Assembly (NCBI GenBank): GCA_028583415.1
Contig: CM053267.1
Span: 40,717,834 to 40,781,833 of the forward strand
DNA from: Protea cynaroides
Lineage: Eukaryota > Streptophyta > Magnoliopsida > Proteales > Proteaceae
DNA: 64,000 nt
Reading direction: 5' to 3'
The translations under genes and the position numbers were made by a program. The notes below the pieces were generated by a model. It was not told where the DNA came from and did not search any database. It was given only the letters and a program-made list of their open reading frames with translations. This document shows, piece by piece, positions 38,402 to 50,766 of the stretch (positions within the stretch are counted from its first letter, which is position 1; each line of letters begins with the position of its first letter).

Positions 38402-38870
38402 AAATTTAGGAAAATTTAATTATACATTCTCTTCAGATTACTACATAGAATTAGTTTCCTTTGATAAAAATTACATAGATTACCTCTCAAACAATGTTTT
38501 ATAACAATATAATTCATACTGGGTCTTAAAAACTAATGATTTTTTTTTTAAGATATTATTATTCTCACTCAATATAAAATTACATAAATATACCATCATT
38601 TTTCTCTGAAACAAGGCCTTGCAAGTTCTCCAATTACAGGCCTCATTTCAAAGATAGACTATAGTATATTTATGTAATTTTACATTGAGTAAGGATAGTA
38701 TTATCTTTACAAAAATTTAGAATCTCTCCCGTCAGTTTTTAATGCTCGGTGTGGATTATATTATTATAAAACATTGTTTCAGGGATGGTCCCTGTAACTT
38801 TTGTCAAGAGAAGGTAGTTATGTGTATTAAACCAATTGTTAAAAGGTGTTTGAGTAAATTTCCCTAAAAT
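38402..38870. mobile_element. Foldback MITE (~470 bp) with long inverted arms
   Basis: The left half (aaatttaggaaaattta, aacaatgttttataacaata, actcaatataaaattacata) is mirrored by the right half read on the minus strand (aattttagggaaattta, aacaatgttttataataata, actcaatgtaaaattacata). TTA stands at both outer borders (38399-38401 and 38871-38873), a possible 3-bp target duplication as in PIF/Harbinger-type MITEs. Non-coding. Confidence 0.75.
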
Positions 38871-40140
38871 TTACTTCTTCTTTTTTTAAAAATCCGGTCG
38901 GATTGATTTTCAAAAAGTGACCAATATGGTATCCAATATCCAGATTTAACCTTGGCTGCACAGGATTGGCTAGGGCTGATCCTCGTCCGGATTTACCAAT
39001 CTGTGTTGATTCGATCCGATCCGATCCGATCCTTAGAACACTACAATACTACACTGCCCTAACCTTGGCTGCACAAAATTGGCTAGGACTGATCGCAGTC
39101 TGGACTCCGGATTAACCAATCCGCATTGATCCAATCCGATCCCTGGAACACTACACTGCCTTAGGGCAGTACTCAAAGCCAATATGTTATATCTGTGTAC
39201 CTCATGTTATGTTTGGAGTACACATTTCATACAAATATTATGTTGTTGATATTTTTTGATTGACACTTTTTTCTCTCTTCAGGAAGATTTAAGGTATACC
39301 GGAGGGGGGGGGAAGCAAAATGAGGGCTCTTGCTAGGCAAGCGAACACTAGGGGAGAAGCAGGTGGGAGATCCTTTATCTAAGAGATGGGGAGGGGTACA
39401 GCAAGGTTCAAGGCAGAGGAGAGAGATGGGAAGGGGATGTGGGGGGGAGTTCTCATTTCGGTTTAAATTGGTTTGGTCTAACAGGTTAGTCCAGGTTAAT
39501 ATCAAATTGGGTCTTATTGGTATGGTTTTTGGGCTTTTATCTGGCTAGTCCAGATCAGACCGAGACTGATATCTTTTCTCATACTTTAACCGGATTGGTC
39601 CAGTTCAGTTTTGGGTTTTGTGGATGAAGCACTTGAGTTTGCATTGGATCTTAGCTGTGCAGTTGACCCAACCCTGCATTGACATGATTCCTTGGAACCC
39701 TAGCTAGTTTAACCCATTTGGATCGATCAAAGTGGATTTTACCAAATAAATAAATAAAGGTTGAACAGTGATGATCAACAAAGTCGTCTGGAGATATGAC
39801 ACCAACAAAGTCAACTTCTACGGAGATCTACATAACACAGTGCAATCAATACTGGTGGAACAATGATGATTTGCAGGAAACTGAAGGTTGATTACTAGCT
39901 TCTTAGTTCACTCATAATATTTTCAAGGTGGAAATGCAACAACACCCCATATTACAAATTTGGGCCATATGCGTTTATATGGTAAACCTACTAAAAGATA
40001 ACTTAATTCCTCTCACAAAGCATAACTAGAAACTAATATCTACCATTAAGAAAACATATTATTCTCGATTAAATCCAGGTAACTAGGAAACTTCAAAGAG
40101 TAGAATGGGGAGAAGGATGGTAGCAAGCAAGGTTCTCCGA
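38871..40140. other. Intergenic stretch with a ~115-bp tandem duplication and (GATCC)n
   Basis: The phrase aaccttggctgcaca, followed by ttggctagg, recurs at about 38946 and 39061, with gatccgatccgatccgatcc between. G-runs occur at 39302-39311 and 39440-39447. No gene recognised. The end next to 40141 should hold the 3' UTR of the hydrolase gene. Confidence 0.6.
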
Positions 40141-43100
40141 TCATGGAGACAAGAAGCGGGTCATCCAAGTCTGGAAGCGAGACCACGCCAGCTCCACTGC
40201 AGCTTCGTCTTCATCCGTCAATCCCATTCCCTTCCTCCTATTTACAGCATCAGGGGACCTGTTCATAAAAGCGTGTCTATTGCCTGGATAAATGTACACT
40301 TCCGAAGGAACCCCAGATGCCTTGAGTTTTTCCTCCAATGATTTTGCAGCCTGGCAAAATTTCACACAAATCATTACTTATATCATTGAATAATTTTCCC
40401 TTGAGTTGTTTTAAATCCAAGTCATTAAGTACATTTTTTCACATTGTCCTCAATTCTAAAGCAAACATAGGAAAGCGAAAGAAAGACGTGGAAGAGAATT
40501 GGGTTTGAAGTATACAAAAGCACTAATCATGATAGCTATGGTTTTAATGTGACTCGACTTCTGTTAACTAACATCTGAGTTTGCTAGAAAAAATCAGGAG
40601 AATGGTGCTAGAATTTCAAGAAGACCAGGTTTTTGGCACTACCTCAAAACCAGGCAAAACTTAGTAATAAATATCATAACTCTGCAACCCATGGACATAT
40701 TTTAGCTTGAAAACACAGTTTAATACAAAAAAATATTGAAGAATAAGTGAACTTAGCAAGTTCTAAATAAATACAGTAAAACAAGCATGAAAGGGTTGAA
40801 GATTATCATACAGTAACATCTGAAAATCCAACAAAGTCATCGAGCTCCCCAAAATGAGCCTGCACTGGTGCCTTGGTTTGGGCAGGGTCTGCCAGTTCTG
40901 GTGAAGGAACTCCGTAGAAAGCAACAGCAGCATCAACTTCAGGAACCAGAACAGCACTAGCAATGGAAAGAGCACCACCCATGCAAAATCCTGTTACACC
41001 AACCTGTTGCAATGAAGCGTGATGGTTAAATGCAGGATCTTGCTTCAAATTAACATAAGTAAATTAAGCACAAAACTTTGTCTATTCAACTGAAACGTGA
41101 GAATTAACATCATATATATCAAATGGAAGCTCTTTAAATTCCTGGCACAGTTTAAGGGAGGCAGAGGGAAAAAATATCGATTAGATATTTCTTTGAGGGA
41201 CATACAGAAAAACAAAATGCAATAGATCCAAATCCAATATTCATTGAAAACCTAGATGGACTGTTTTTCTTACACAGAGCAGCTGAGACAAATAGAGCCC
41301 ACATATATTGTCATGTTAGGCCAGCACAAAGATATTGAATGTCCAATCTCATCAAATCCAAATATACCACTACCCTAATTGATTGATGGTAATGTATCCT
41401 TAGAACCTACAATGATACATAAATGTTTATGAAGCTTAAATACCATAATGATAATTTGAGTTTTGTTGTTCACCCTGATTATCAAGAGATAAAGGATACT
41501 AGTCAAAAGACCCTCCCATGAATCACATATTTCAATATTAAGGGGAATATGCAGCATCTTAAAAACTAGCCAAACCCTTGACACGGATTCACAAACAAAA
41601 GATATTCAGCGTAATGCTAAGGCATTCTCCATAAACGACGTGTTACACCTGATCCCTAGTGTAGCGAAAAATAGGCAAGGGTCGCCGATACGCGACCAGA
41701 TGCGATTTTAAATAGGCAAAGCTTTTGGCACCATGGACGAATGTGGGTAAAGAAGCTAATTCATAAGCATAGGATTAGAATTGATAGATATTATGAGGAG
41801 AAGAATGATTAACATAGCTTGCTTTCAAGAAACTAGATGGAAAAATAAAAAAGCTAAGGAGCTTGATGACTTTAAACTTTGGTATATGGGGCATAAAAAT
41901 AATAGCAGCTGAGTAGGCATAATTGTGGATAAAGATTCAAAGAATTATGTGGTGGATGTTATAAGATATGGTGGGGCTGCAGTCTCTTGTTAACAATTTT
42001 TGATGACTTGGTTTTCTGGTGTCATGGGGAGGGGTGGTAGTTTATCAGGTGTTTGCTTTCTAAAAGATGTAGAAGATGCTAGTTCCCACTTCCAAACTTG
42101 CTTATGCTGTGACCTGCAATCCCCTTTGTTCTGCTAGCTGTCCTCTAGATTGTTCTTTATGTCAATGTTTTCAAACATGGGCCACGAGTAAGATCGTTTT
42201 GATACAGCTCTTAGCAATCCAAATGATCCAAATGATCCAACTGTCCCACCTGACAGCCAAAATCTATTGGCTGTTGGGCAATCCAGTCAGTGTTCAAAAC
42301 AACCTGGCCGCCCAATCAAATTATCCTTGACAACATTGCTTTATATCACAATATTGCAAAAAGGAAAATTGATCCACAATCCCCTACAAACCACAACAAA
42401 ATTTATCTACAATCCCCTACAAAAAAAAACAATTGATGACAAACCTTCTGTGAACCATTTGCTTTGAGCCAGCCAACAGAAGCACGAATATCCTTAACAG
42501 CACCTGGCCAATCAAGATCTTCCATTAGGTGTTGTGCTTCTGCAACATCTAAACCGACCTTTCCACGATACAAACTGGGACAAGAAGGAGGCACAAAAAT
42601 TAGCCCTCAACAAGACAACCATAGAAGGCTAGAAGCTTCCCTTCTTTTGGTTGATGGATAAAAAGTGAAGCACAATAATAGATTTATCCATTAAAGTAAA
42701 TGATAATAAGAAGTTAACTTATTAGCAAAGAGAAGTCCATGTTCTAAACTAATTTATCATCCAATTCTTGCTTTCTTTGACTTTCTATAGCTTCTTAGGG
42801 CATAGGATCCCCACCAACATGGACTCATCTCAAGTCTCACACCACTGTGAGAATAATAGTATAAATGAATTCATTTGGCAAAAATTCAGCAATGACAACA
42901 TTTCTTATCAAAACAGTCAAGATGAGCCCATGTTATTTATATGCAACAGTATTCCAGAATAATGATTTCATTCTAGCTGGAAACCAGACAGCTTGATTTT
43001 TGTGAATGAAGATAGTAAATATCTACAGAAGCACATAGATCTTACTCTGGGATAAGTGCTTTGAAACCAGGAGCCAGTTGGGAAATTTTCAAGGCATGAT

Positions 43101-44224
43101 TCTTAATCTCAAAGTCAACTCCCCACCACTCTTGCAACACCACTATCCCAGGAGCATCTTCTTTGCCAACCACATATGCATCAAATGTCTGTGAGAAAAT
43201 TAACAAAAAAAAATATATCAGAAAGCAATTCACTAGTATGAGGAATTCAATAGCATCATCTAGTGCCTGTAATACACATATTGCATGTTAACAAGCAAAG
43301 AAGACTAAATCCAACCCCGGTACAACTAGCTGAGTTAACCGCTTTCTTGAATAGGATCCCATGTGCCACATAAATTACCTTTCCCACTATGGCCAAGACT
43401 ATGATTCTCTCAATTAAAAGGGAAACATGGTTCCATAAAATAAAGGTCTAATTTTCCCTCTTCTCGTTCCAGTACATGAGATTGGGGAAAAAAAGGTCTA
43501 TATTTTGGCCTCTTGGGTGTGATCAAGTGTAAGCATTATGAACAATGGTAGGCAACCTTTTCATCTATCTAGTATATAAGCAATGATAAGAGGGATTCAC
43601 CAACGATCATTTATACCGTCCTGTTTTCCAGTATTCTCGTTTCCGTTCCTAGTTACAAATTAACAAGCCTGCAGAGCTAACATCTCCCTGTCAAACACAC
43701 CCAAGTATGGATTTATGGGTTTATATAAGTACACTTGACTTTAATTTGTACATTCTCATATAAGCACAGGCCTAAAACCGTTATAATATAAAGCATCGCC
43801 AAAACAACCAGAGCCAATCTACGAAATAAATTTGCCTCAGTTGCGTAAAACTCGAAGCATCCGTCCCCCAAACCAGATGCACCAACAATTAGGGACAGGA
43901 AAAACTACCAGTTCAAAACATCCGACCATTCAAAATCCATGAAACTTGACGAGAAAAGAGCCCAACAAACACAATATCAAACTAAAATCATGTAAAATGC
44001 AAAATATATGGTAAACCGAAGAATGTAAATTTTTTTTATAGAGAACCTATGTCACTTACAGTGTCTTCCCTCTGAATCTGAACTTTCTTCAACTGAGTAG
44101 CTGCAGAATCAGCCATTGAGCGTATTTGGACCCGACGCGCAGAAGAAGAAGGAGCGATCGTCCGTGCCAGAGCAAGGACTCTGGAAGTGAGGGTTTTAGT
44201 AGCAGATAGTGATGCTGATGCCAT
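40141..44224 (-). CDS. Dienelactone hydrolase family protein (carboxymethylenebutenolidase-like)
   Basis: Five exons on the minus strand: 44224-44060, 43188-43046, 42574-42445, 41003-40812 and 40350-40141. Phases join to 279 residues. It is an alpha/beta hydrolase of the DLH family. The conserved QEWWG glutamate is at about residue 75, the nucleophile elbow GFCMGG gives Cys153, the acid is the Asp at about 201 in HFGELDDFV, and the histidine is at about 236 in YPGNRHAFMNR, so the Cys-Asp-His triad is complete. The first 35 residues are rich in Ser/Ala/Arg with few acidic residues (MASASLSATKTLTSRVLALA), a possible plastid or mitochondrial transit peptide. An internal Met (MADSAATQLKKVQIQRED) matches the start of shorter cytosolic homologues. 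The physiological substrate in plants is unknown to me. Intron 3 contains a LINE fragment. Confidence 0.9.
41714..41980 (+). mobile_element. LINE endonuclease fragment in hydrolase intron 3
   Basis: One frame reads MRRRMINIACFQETRWKNKK, then AKELDDFKLWYMG, a stop, then VGIIVDKDSKNYVVDVIRYG. This matches the N-terminal endonuclease region of plant LINE polyproteins (INIACLQETKW ... GVGIIVDK). It is antisense to the host gene and carries a stop. No reverse transcriptase part is seen. Confidence 0.8.
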
Positions 44225-44583
44225 CCCTTACAATAATGTTTACTTATATTTGTCCGAAGGAGAATTATTAAGTGTTACTATTTATACTCTACACTCCAAT
44301 AAAATATTCGATAAGGTAATAATCCTAATAACAAATATTTTATAAGATAATAACTCTAATAAAAATTGTAACAAAAAATATCATTTTAATTGAAAAGAAA
44401 AAAAAAAAAAAAGGGAACTCAGATACATTATTCTTTAAAAGTAGGTTTAGTATAACATTAGATATTAGATTTTTTTTTATTATATATAATTATTTTTATA
44501 TTTAAAAGTTGACCTGTTAGAAAAGAATGTGAATTTAGATAAATTAACTTCACCTAATTTTAAATTTTAATTAAAAAAATATA
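44225..44583. other. 5' flank of the hydrolase gene, AT-rich
   Basis: Should contain the minus-strand promoter. No distinct TATA box or other element could be chosen with confidence in this AT-rich DNA. Confidence 0.3.
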
Positions 44584-44792
44584 TTTAAACAAAGTATTTT
44601 CACTATTTTTTTTTCTCTTCCTTCTTTGTAAATTCACTTGTAGCTGTAATCCATCATTCAATAACAAATATTTAATAAATAACTTGAATTCCTAATGAAT
44701 CTTCATTAACACCTAATGTTTACTAGTTAATAATTATAATATACTGTTTCATTTAAATGCAATACTAATGAATAATTTAAAAGAAGAAGACA

Positions 44793-44876
<84 letters not shown>

Positions 44877-45120
44877 TTAAACAAAGTATTTTCACTATTT
44901 TTTTTTCTCTTCTTTCTTTGTAAATCTACTTGTAGCTGTAATCCATCATTCAATAACAAATATTTAATAAATAACTTGAATTCCTAATGAATTTTCATTA
45001 ACACCTAATGTTTACTAGTTAATAATTTTATTTATAATAATATACTGTTTCATTGAAATGCAATATACTAATGAATAATTTAAAGGAAGAGAACATATAT
45101 ATATATATATATATATATAT
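44584..45120. repeat. Two tandem ~292-bp units, each ending in a (TA)n array
   Basis: Unit 1 begins tttaaacaaagtattttcac at about 44584 and ends in (TA)n at 44795-44872. Unit 2 begins with the same words at about 44876 and ends in (TA)n at 45094-45120. Inner words such as cttgtagctgtaatccatca and attaacacctaatgtttact match in order. Confidence 0.95.
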
Positions 45121-46725
45121 TAGTGCTACAATGGCCATTGTGGGATCAGGAGATGGAATTAGAAGCTAAGAGGGCAAGGAGGGAGGGGGGGTAAGAGGGA
45201 ATTTAGATGTGCAGTAGGGGTTAAAACTTCAATCAAAGTCCCTGAAATTATACAAGAGTAAAGTGTCTGCAACCGCCACTATAACATATCTTTACTTTTG
45301 ATTTTTATCATATAATATGAAAAGAAAATTTTATTTTCTATTATTATTTAAGTATCATGTACAATTAGACAAAATCTTGGTATTTAGGTATCATTCACCA
45401 CTACACACGATCTTTAAACTCTATTATAATAATAGATTGACCTAATTTTAACAATCAATGAATTAAAAATAATGTTAATAATATTAATTTTTTCTTATTT
45501 CTATGATATGATAAATCTTATTCTTTATTGGTTCCTTCTTTACTTTTAGCTTCAAATGTATCCTAGAATCATTCTTTTCTCATTGTCATTGCTTGACAAA
45601 TGTTTAAGTATATTTTCCTTATTCTCAATTTTTTTTATACGTTCCTTATTCTTAAAAAAAAAAAAAAAAATTTGTATCATTTATATCAAACAAGTAGGCA
45701 CTAGTTTTTCTTATGTTTAATCTTTTCACTATAAATATCACTAAATAAATAAAAACTCAAGAAAACCCAACAAGTTTCACCTTCACCAATACAAAAGGAA
45801 ATTCCGCGCTTCTTTTCTTAAATATTAAAGGTAGGATCTTTTTAAGCTTTTAAATGACATGACATCTATCAATTAAATGAAGATTTACATGACAAATTCT
45901 CTAAAATCTCAAAACCAGATTTTCCCTTTTGCTTTTCTGTTTTTTTCATGGCCTACCACCAAGGAAGTTAGGAGGCCATGTGAAAAGGAAGAGGATAGCA
46001 ACCGGTATAGCAAGTAAAGATCGTATTCACAACCACTAAGGTATGCAACGCTCCACCAAAACTGCGACTACCATTATTCTAGACAGCGTCAAGATGTGGT
46101 ACTCTCACAATGCAAAGTAGACACTATCTCACTTGAGCAGTTTTTAATGATAGAGAAAAAAGAAAAGATTCGAATGCAATGTGGAAATAGGATTCAATTG
46201 CATAAAAGATTGTGAAAGTGTTTGTCACAGGGTTAGAAAAAAAAAATATTATTTTTGGATGAGAGATACCTAGGTACTAAAAGAAAACAAAAAAAAACTC
46301 AAAGCTATGTACCAGGTAATAATTGGACTATCTCATTTTATAAAGGTAAACATGTTTTTATAAATCCAATGTAATTATTCTATAAGCCCAACAAGTCAAC
46401 TATTTAAGGGAAATCAACAATTCCATGGAGAGCCATGTTTGTTATGAATCCTACTTGATGCATATATTTTCTGGTAACTATATGGTTTAAGTTTACAGTA
46501 TTAGAACGGGTATCGATCACTTTGAAAGTCGATACGAATCATATTAATACCGGTCTTATCAGTCTGATACACTGAGTTACATACATTTTTTTTTGCAAAA
46601 GAATAAAGAAACCTAATTCAAATATCCGTTGTCGATGCCAATCTTGCTGATCCGATCTGAGTACCTAAAACTATGCTCGCAATTGCTTCCAAAATTGTTT
46701 TAGGTTTACGCCACACTCTTTTAGC
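45121..46725. other. Intergenic, AT-rich, no gene seen
   Basis: No gene recognised. Phrases such as gggtatcgatcactttgaaa near 46510 have the look of worn retroelement DNA, but no protein motif was found. Confidence 0.4.
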
Positions 46726-47538
46726 TAAGGGTGCAAGAAATGCACCGAAACTTACTTGAATTGTTTACACCGAAACTTGCAAACCTTTTTGTAAACAATT
46801 AGATTTTGGTTTGAGTTTTCACGCCATTTACTGTTTAACATGTATACATGCAATCATTTATAGACCATTTAAACTGGTTAATTATCGGCTATAGAAATCC
46901 CTAATCCTTAACCTTAAACTAAGCTCTAAATCTTAACTTAACCTAAACCAAAATCATAACATACACATACACACACACAAGTCTCTCTTTCTCTTTGAAT
47001 TTCTTACTCTCCATCTTTTTGTCTCGAAACCACCCACCCCCTTTGGATGTTTTTAGTTCTCGGCAAAAACCTTAGGGTATGAATATTATTAGATTTACAA
47101 TACTTTGATTGCAATTCTCTAATTTAAAAATATGGTCATTCTTTTAGAATCTATTAATAAATTTTAAGACTTGATCCTTAAGATGTCATTTAATAGAAAT
47201 ACAAGTCAAATTTGAACAGAAAATGGATAGATCAGTTTTTAGTTAAACTGCTATAATAGATTGTAAAATTATTTTTCAAATATTAGGGGAAGCTGGATTA
47301 ATGGCAACTCCGCCATTTAGTGGCAATCAAATAATTTAGAATCTGATTAGGTGAACCAATGAGTTAAACCGTCTATAAATTGCAAGCAAAACCATTTAAT
47401 GAAAAACTGATTAAAAATCGAATTACTGAAATCGATTAATAATCAATTCTAATAGCCATTTCGACACCGTTTAGTTAATCAATTTGATTTTGATTACTTT
47501 CTATACAGCGTCCTGCACTGCACTGTTTAACACCCTTA
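46726..47538. mobile_element. Non-autonomous hAT element (813 bp) with 8-bp target duplication
   Basis: The 5' end TAAGGGTGCAAGAAATGCA and the 3' end, minus strand TAAGGGTGTTAAACAGTGCA, form terminal inverted repeats. Both flanks are cttttagc (46718-46725 and 47539-47546), an exact 8-bp target duplication. The inside is non-coding. Confidence 0.9.
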
Positions 47539-47713
47539 CTTTTAGCTCAAATGATGATGTGATTATATTACTCTTTCTTGCCATTGCATTTAATAACCTC
47601 CATTACATGCACAAATTCTTCAATAACCAAAACAATTATATCCAAACATATTATGCACTCTATTTTTTTTTTCTTGTCCCAAAATCTACAATGGTTAGAA
47701 CCAACAGTATAAT

Positions 47714-47961
47714 TAAGGACTGCAACATTGTCGGGTTAGGCTATGCTTTTAGAACCCCAGCTCAAACATGATTACCTTAAAACCGACCCTGAACCCAACC
47801 CAACATTGCCAAGGTTTGACAAAGCATCAACCCAGCCCTGACCCCTATCAGGGTTCATGGCCGGGCTGGGTTGGCCTTGAATGGGCTGGATAGTTAGGAA
47901 TACTTAGGAATGTGTGGAGAGAAATAGGGTTTAATGGGTGAGGGATAAAAGTATACTTGGT

Positions 47962-47993
<32 letters not shown>

Positions 47994-48130
47994 GGGTTGG
48001 GTTGGGCTGGGCGGGCCTCAACCTCGGGCATCAGTCCAGGCCAAGCCCGACCCTACCATGTTCTACAAACATATGAGCTGATGCCCGAGGCCAAGCCCGA
48101 CCCTACCATGTTCTACAAATATATGAGCGT
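47714..48130. mobile_element. Remnant related to the hAT element at 22420
   Basis: taaggactgcaacattgtcg, followed by ggttagg, resembles the left end of the 22420 element (tagggctgcaacaaggtcgg plus gttagg). Inside, a run of TA followed by agggttgggttgggctgg also resembles it. A 38-base phrase beginning ggccaagcccgaccctacca is duplicated (about 48040 and 48090). The right end and target duplication are not found. Confidence 0.55.
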
Positions 48131-48865
48131 AGGCCCGATCCTCTTATTGACACCAGTCCAGTGTCAATAGTGTCAGTCGGATAGCTCAAATCCTCCAACT
48201 TCCTTCCCATGAAATATCAAAACTATCCTGTATATCGTGGTTTTCTCAACGACTCAATGAATGTGCATTAAAAGGATCGGTGTCAAGACAACCTTGTGGT
48301 CTACTAGACAGACCATTAATATAAGGTGGGGTTACCAATCAGGCATAGTTGCCATATGGCTTTTCCCTGTGACTAAAATGTCCAGTAAGAGAGAAGAAGA
48401 GTGGGGAGGGTGAGGGTGAGGGTGTCTTACCCAAAAAAAAAAAAAAAAAAAAGGTGAGGGTGTGGGCCCTGTTAGAGGACTCCGGGCATCCGGCCTCGCT
48501 TTCTCCTCTTACTAGATTCTGCATTCATTGGAGAGGAGTTGGACTCATTTATGACACTCACTAGTAGCAGTTTCCTAGCTAGAAAAAGCTCGATCCTCTG
48601 TTTCTCTTCCATGAGTTTTCCATTACTCCATATCTCCGAAGACTTCTGAAAACTGAAAGCAGAACCGCCGGTGGAAGCTGCAGCAGAATGGGTAGACTAA
48701 TGAATAATCAAAAGGAATAATCAAAAGGTATAAAGGAGAAAGAAAAAGAAAAAGAAAAAGAAAACTTCATAGAGATTCTCCAACACCACTCTTTAAGATT
48801 TCACTTTAATGATATTGTTTTTTTCTTTAAACTTCAAAAAAATCTGAAACCTTGCTTGAGAAACA
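48131..48865. other. Presumed promoter region of the GUB_WAK gene
   Basis: An A-run (48432-48452) and a purine-rich repeat (agaaaaagaaaaagaaaaag near 48745) lie in this 700-bp stretch, the latter likely in the 5' UTR. No separate gene is seen. Confidence 0.4.
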
Positions 48866-50127
48866 ATGGAAACATCGACGATACCGTCGTCTCTAATGGC
48901 AGTGGTTTCTCTTTTCACCACTAGACCCAAATCAGAAATTGAACACTGTTCTTCTTCTTGGTTTTTCACACTTCCTCTGCTATTCCTTCCCTTCTTCAAC
49001 TCTGTACTGGCACAATCAAGCCTCTGCAGAACCTCTTGTGGCAATATCCCCATCAAATACCCTTTTGGCATTGATGATGGCTGTGGAAGCCCATACTACC
49101 GACACCTCCTCGTATGCTCTGATTCAGGAAAACTTGAACTACGAACCCCATCAGGGAGATACCCAATTCAGAATGTAAGCTACCCTGATCCCCACATTGT
49201 GATTTCTGATCCTTTCATGTGGAGTTGCGAGGATGGCGATAACTTCCGCCCAACAAGAGCTTTTAGCCTCGATACAAGCACACCCTTTTCTCTCTCCGCT
49301 CAGAATGACTACCTCTTCTTCAATTGCAGCGAGGATGATGTAATCATACAGCCCAAGACAAGCTTCTGCGAACGGTTCCCAGAACGCTGTGACTCATCTT
49401 GTGATAGTGCGAGCTATCTATGCCGTAACTTACCTGACTGCCCTTCGGCATTGAGCGGGAGTTCTTGCTGTTCTTACTATCCAAAGGCGACAGAGTCTCT
49501 CAGGATGATGCTGCAGTACTGTGCATCTTATACCAGCGTGTATTGGAGAAGTGTGGGAGCAGTTCCTCCTTATGATCAGATCCCTGCGTATGGAATTCGG
49601 GTCAATTTTGACATTCCTGTGACTACCCGTTGCCTTCAATGTCAAGATAATTCCAGGGGAGGAGGGACTTGTGGGTTCAATACTCAGTCACAGAGTTTCT
49701 TGTGCCTCTGTGAGAAAGGAAATAGCACCACTTACTGTACAGGTATTAGATGTTCCAAACTTAAATTGGCTTTGATTGATGATCAATCTATATCAGAACA
49801 CCAATGCAGCATTTACATTTACTGGATGATCTGATCATCTCTAATTGATCATTGTCTTTGTATGTTATGTAATGCAGATCATGGTGTTTCAGGGCATAAA
49901 TCTGGGATCAGGGTTATTGCAGGTAAGATCACTTGGGATGTTTTGGATTCTAAAATGCTGAAAACTTGGGCTTTCAATGTTCTGATGGATCTGTTATTTC
50001 AGGCACTACGACAGCGGTTTCTATTGTTGGGGTCGGGATTGGAGCTGCTGTATGGTTTTTCAGAAAAGTAAGAGCTAAAGCGCCAGTAACTTGTGGAGTT
50101 CAGAGCAATGAAAATAGGCTCTTCTGA
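48866..50127 (+). CDS. Secreted/membrane GUB_WAK-domain protein without kinase
   Basis: Three exons: 48866-49742, 49878-49922 and 50003-50127, joining to 348 residues. A hydrophobic signal segment (WFFTLPLLFLPFFNSVLA, about 32-49) is followed by the galacturonan-binding GUB_WAK domain (CRTSCGNIPIKYPFGIDDGC, about 54-120). A Cys-rich region and a WAK-associated C-terminal motif come next (RCLQCQDNSRGGGTCG, then FLCLCEKGNSTTYC). One membrane helix (TAVSIVGVGIGAAVWFF, about 310-327) precedes a tail of about 20 residues. Wall-associated kinases carry the same outer domains; here the kinase is absent and an in-frame stop ends the tail. It would sit in the plasma membrane facing the wall. Kinase-less relatives exist in other plants, so this is probably the normal form and not a truncation. 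Confidence 0.88.
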
Positions 50128-50766
50128 AGTTTACACTTCTGTAATTGCTTGATACTGTAATAGACCAGTCAGTCAGTGCATATAGATCCTTATTTCTGTA
50201 ATCTCCCCATGGAACATGGACAGTTAGATTTCAAGAAAGATTTCCTCTTCTGTTCTATCATTCTCAAACTGAAAACCAAATTCTTTGAGCATTTATGGGA
50301 ATTCTTTTGTTGCTAATCTCCTTTTTTTCCCCTCTTAGTAAAACTTAATCCCCTGGTGTTTTTAGATTGCAATTACTTGTAAAGATAGAATTCTAAGATT
50401 GACATAGCATAGATATGCTGGGTAGAAGAGCAATAAAAACCCACCCCAAAGGACCCAATGACATTGATAAATTGTGGCTTCATTGGTTCGATCACCGGTT
50501 AATCCTTTCAAAATAGCATTTTATTATAAACAGACTGGTTCCGAGTCTTCCCTTGATTCTTATGCAGATAATTTCTTTCTCCAGTTCATCAGACAAGAAG
50601 TGGGGTTGGATATGAACTTATGATCAAACCTGGTCCGAAGGAATGACCTGGTTCATTTTCAAAACCAAGAAAAATACTTTTACTAAATATTTTTCGGAAG
50701 AGTACTATTTTTACAATAATCATCCTAGGCATCTTATGTACTTATATGATGAACTAGCTAATTAGC
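50128..50766. other. Intergenic between GUB_WAK and PPR genes
   Basis: About 640 bases holding the 3' UTR of the first gene and the presumed promoter of the second. No other feature seen. Confidence 0.5.
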
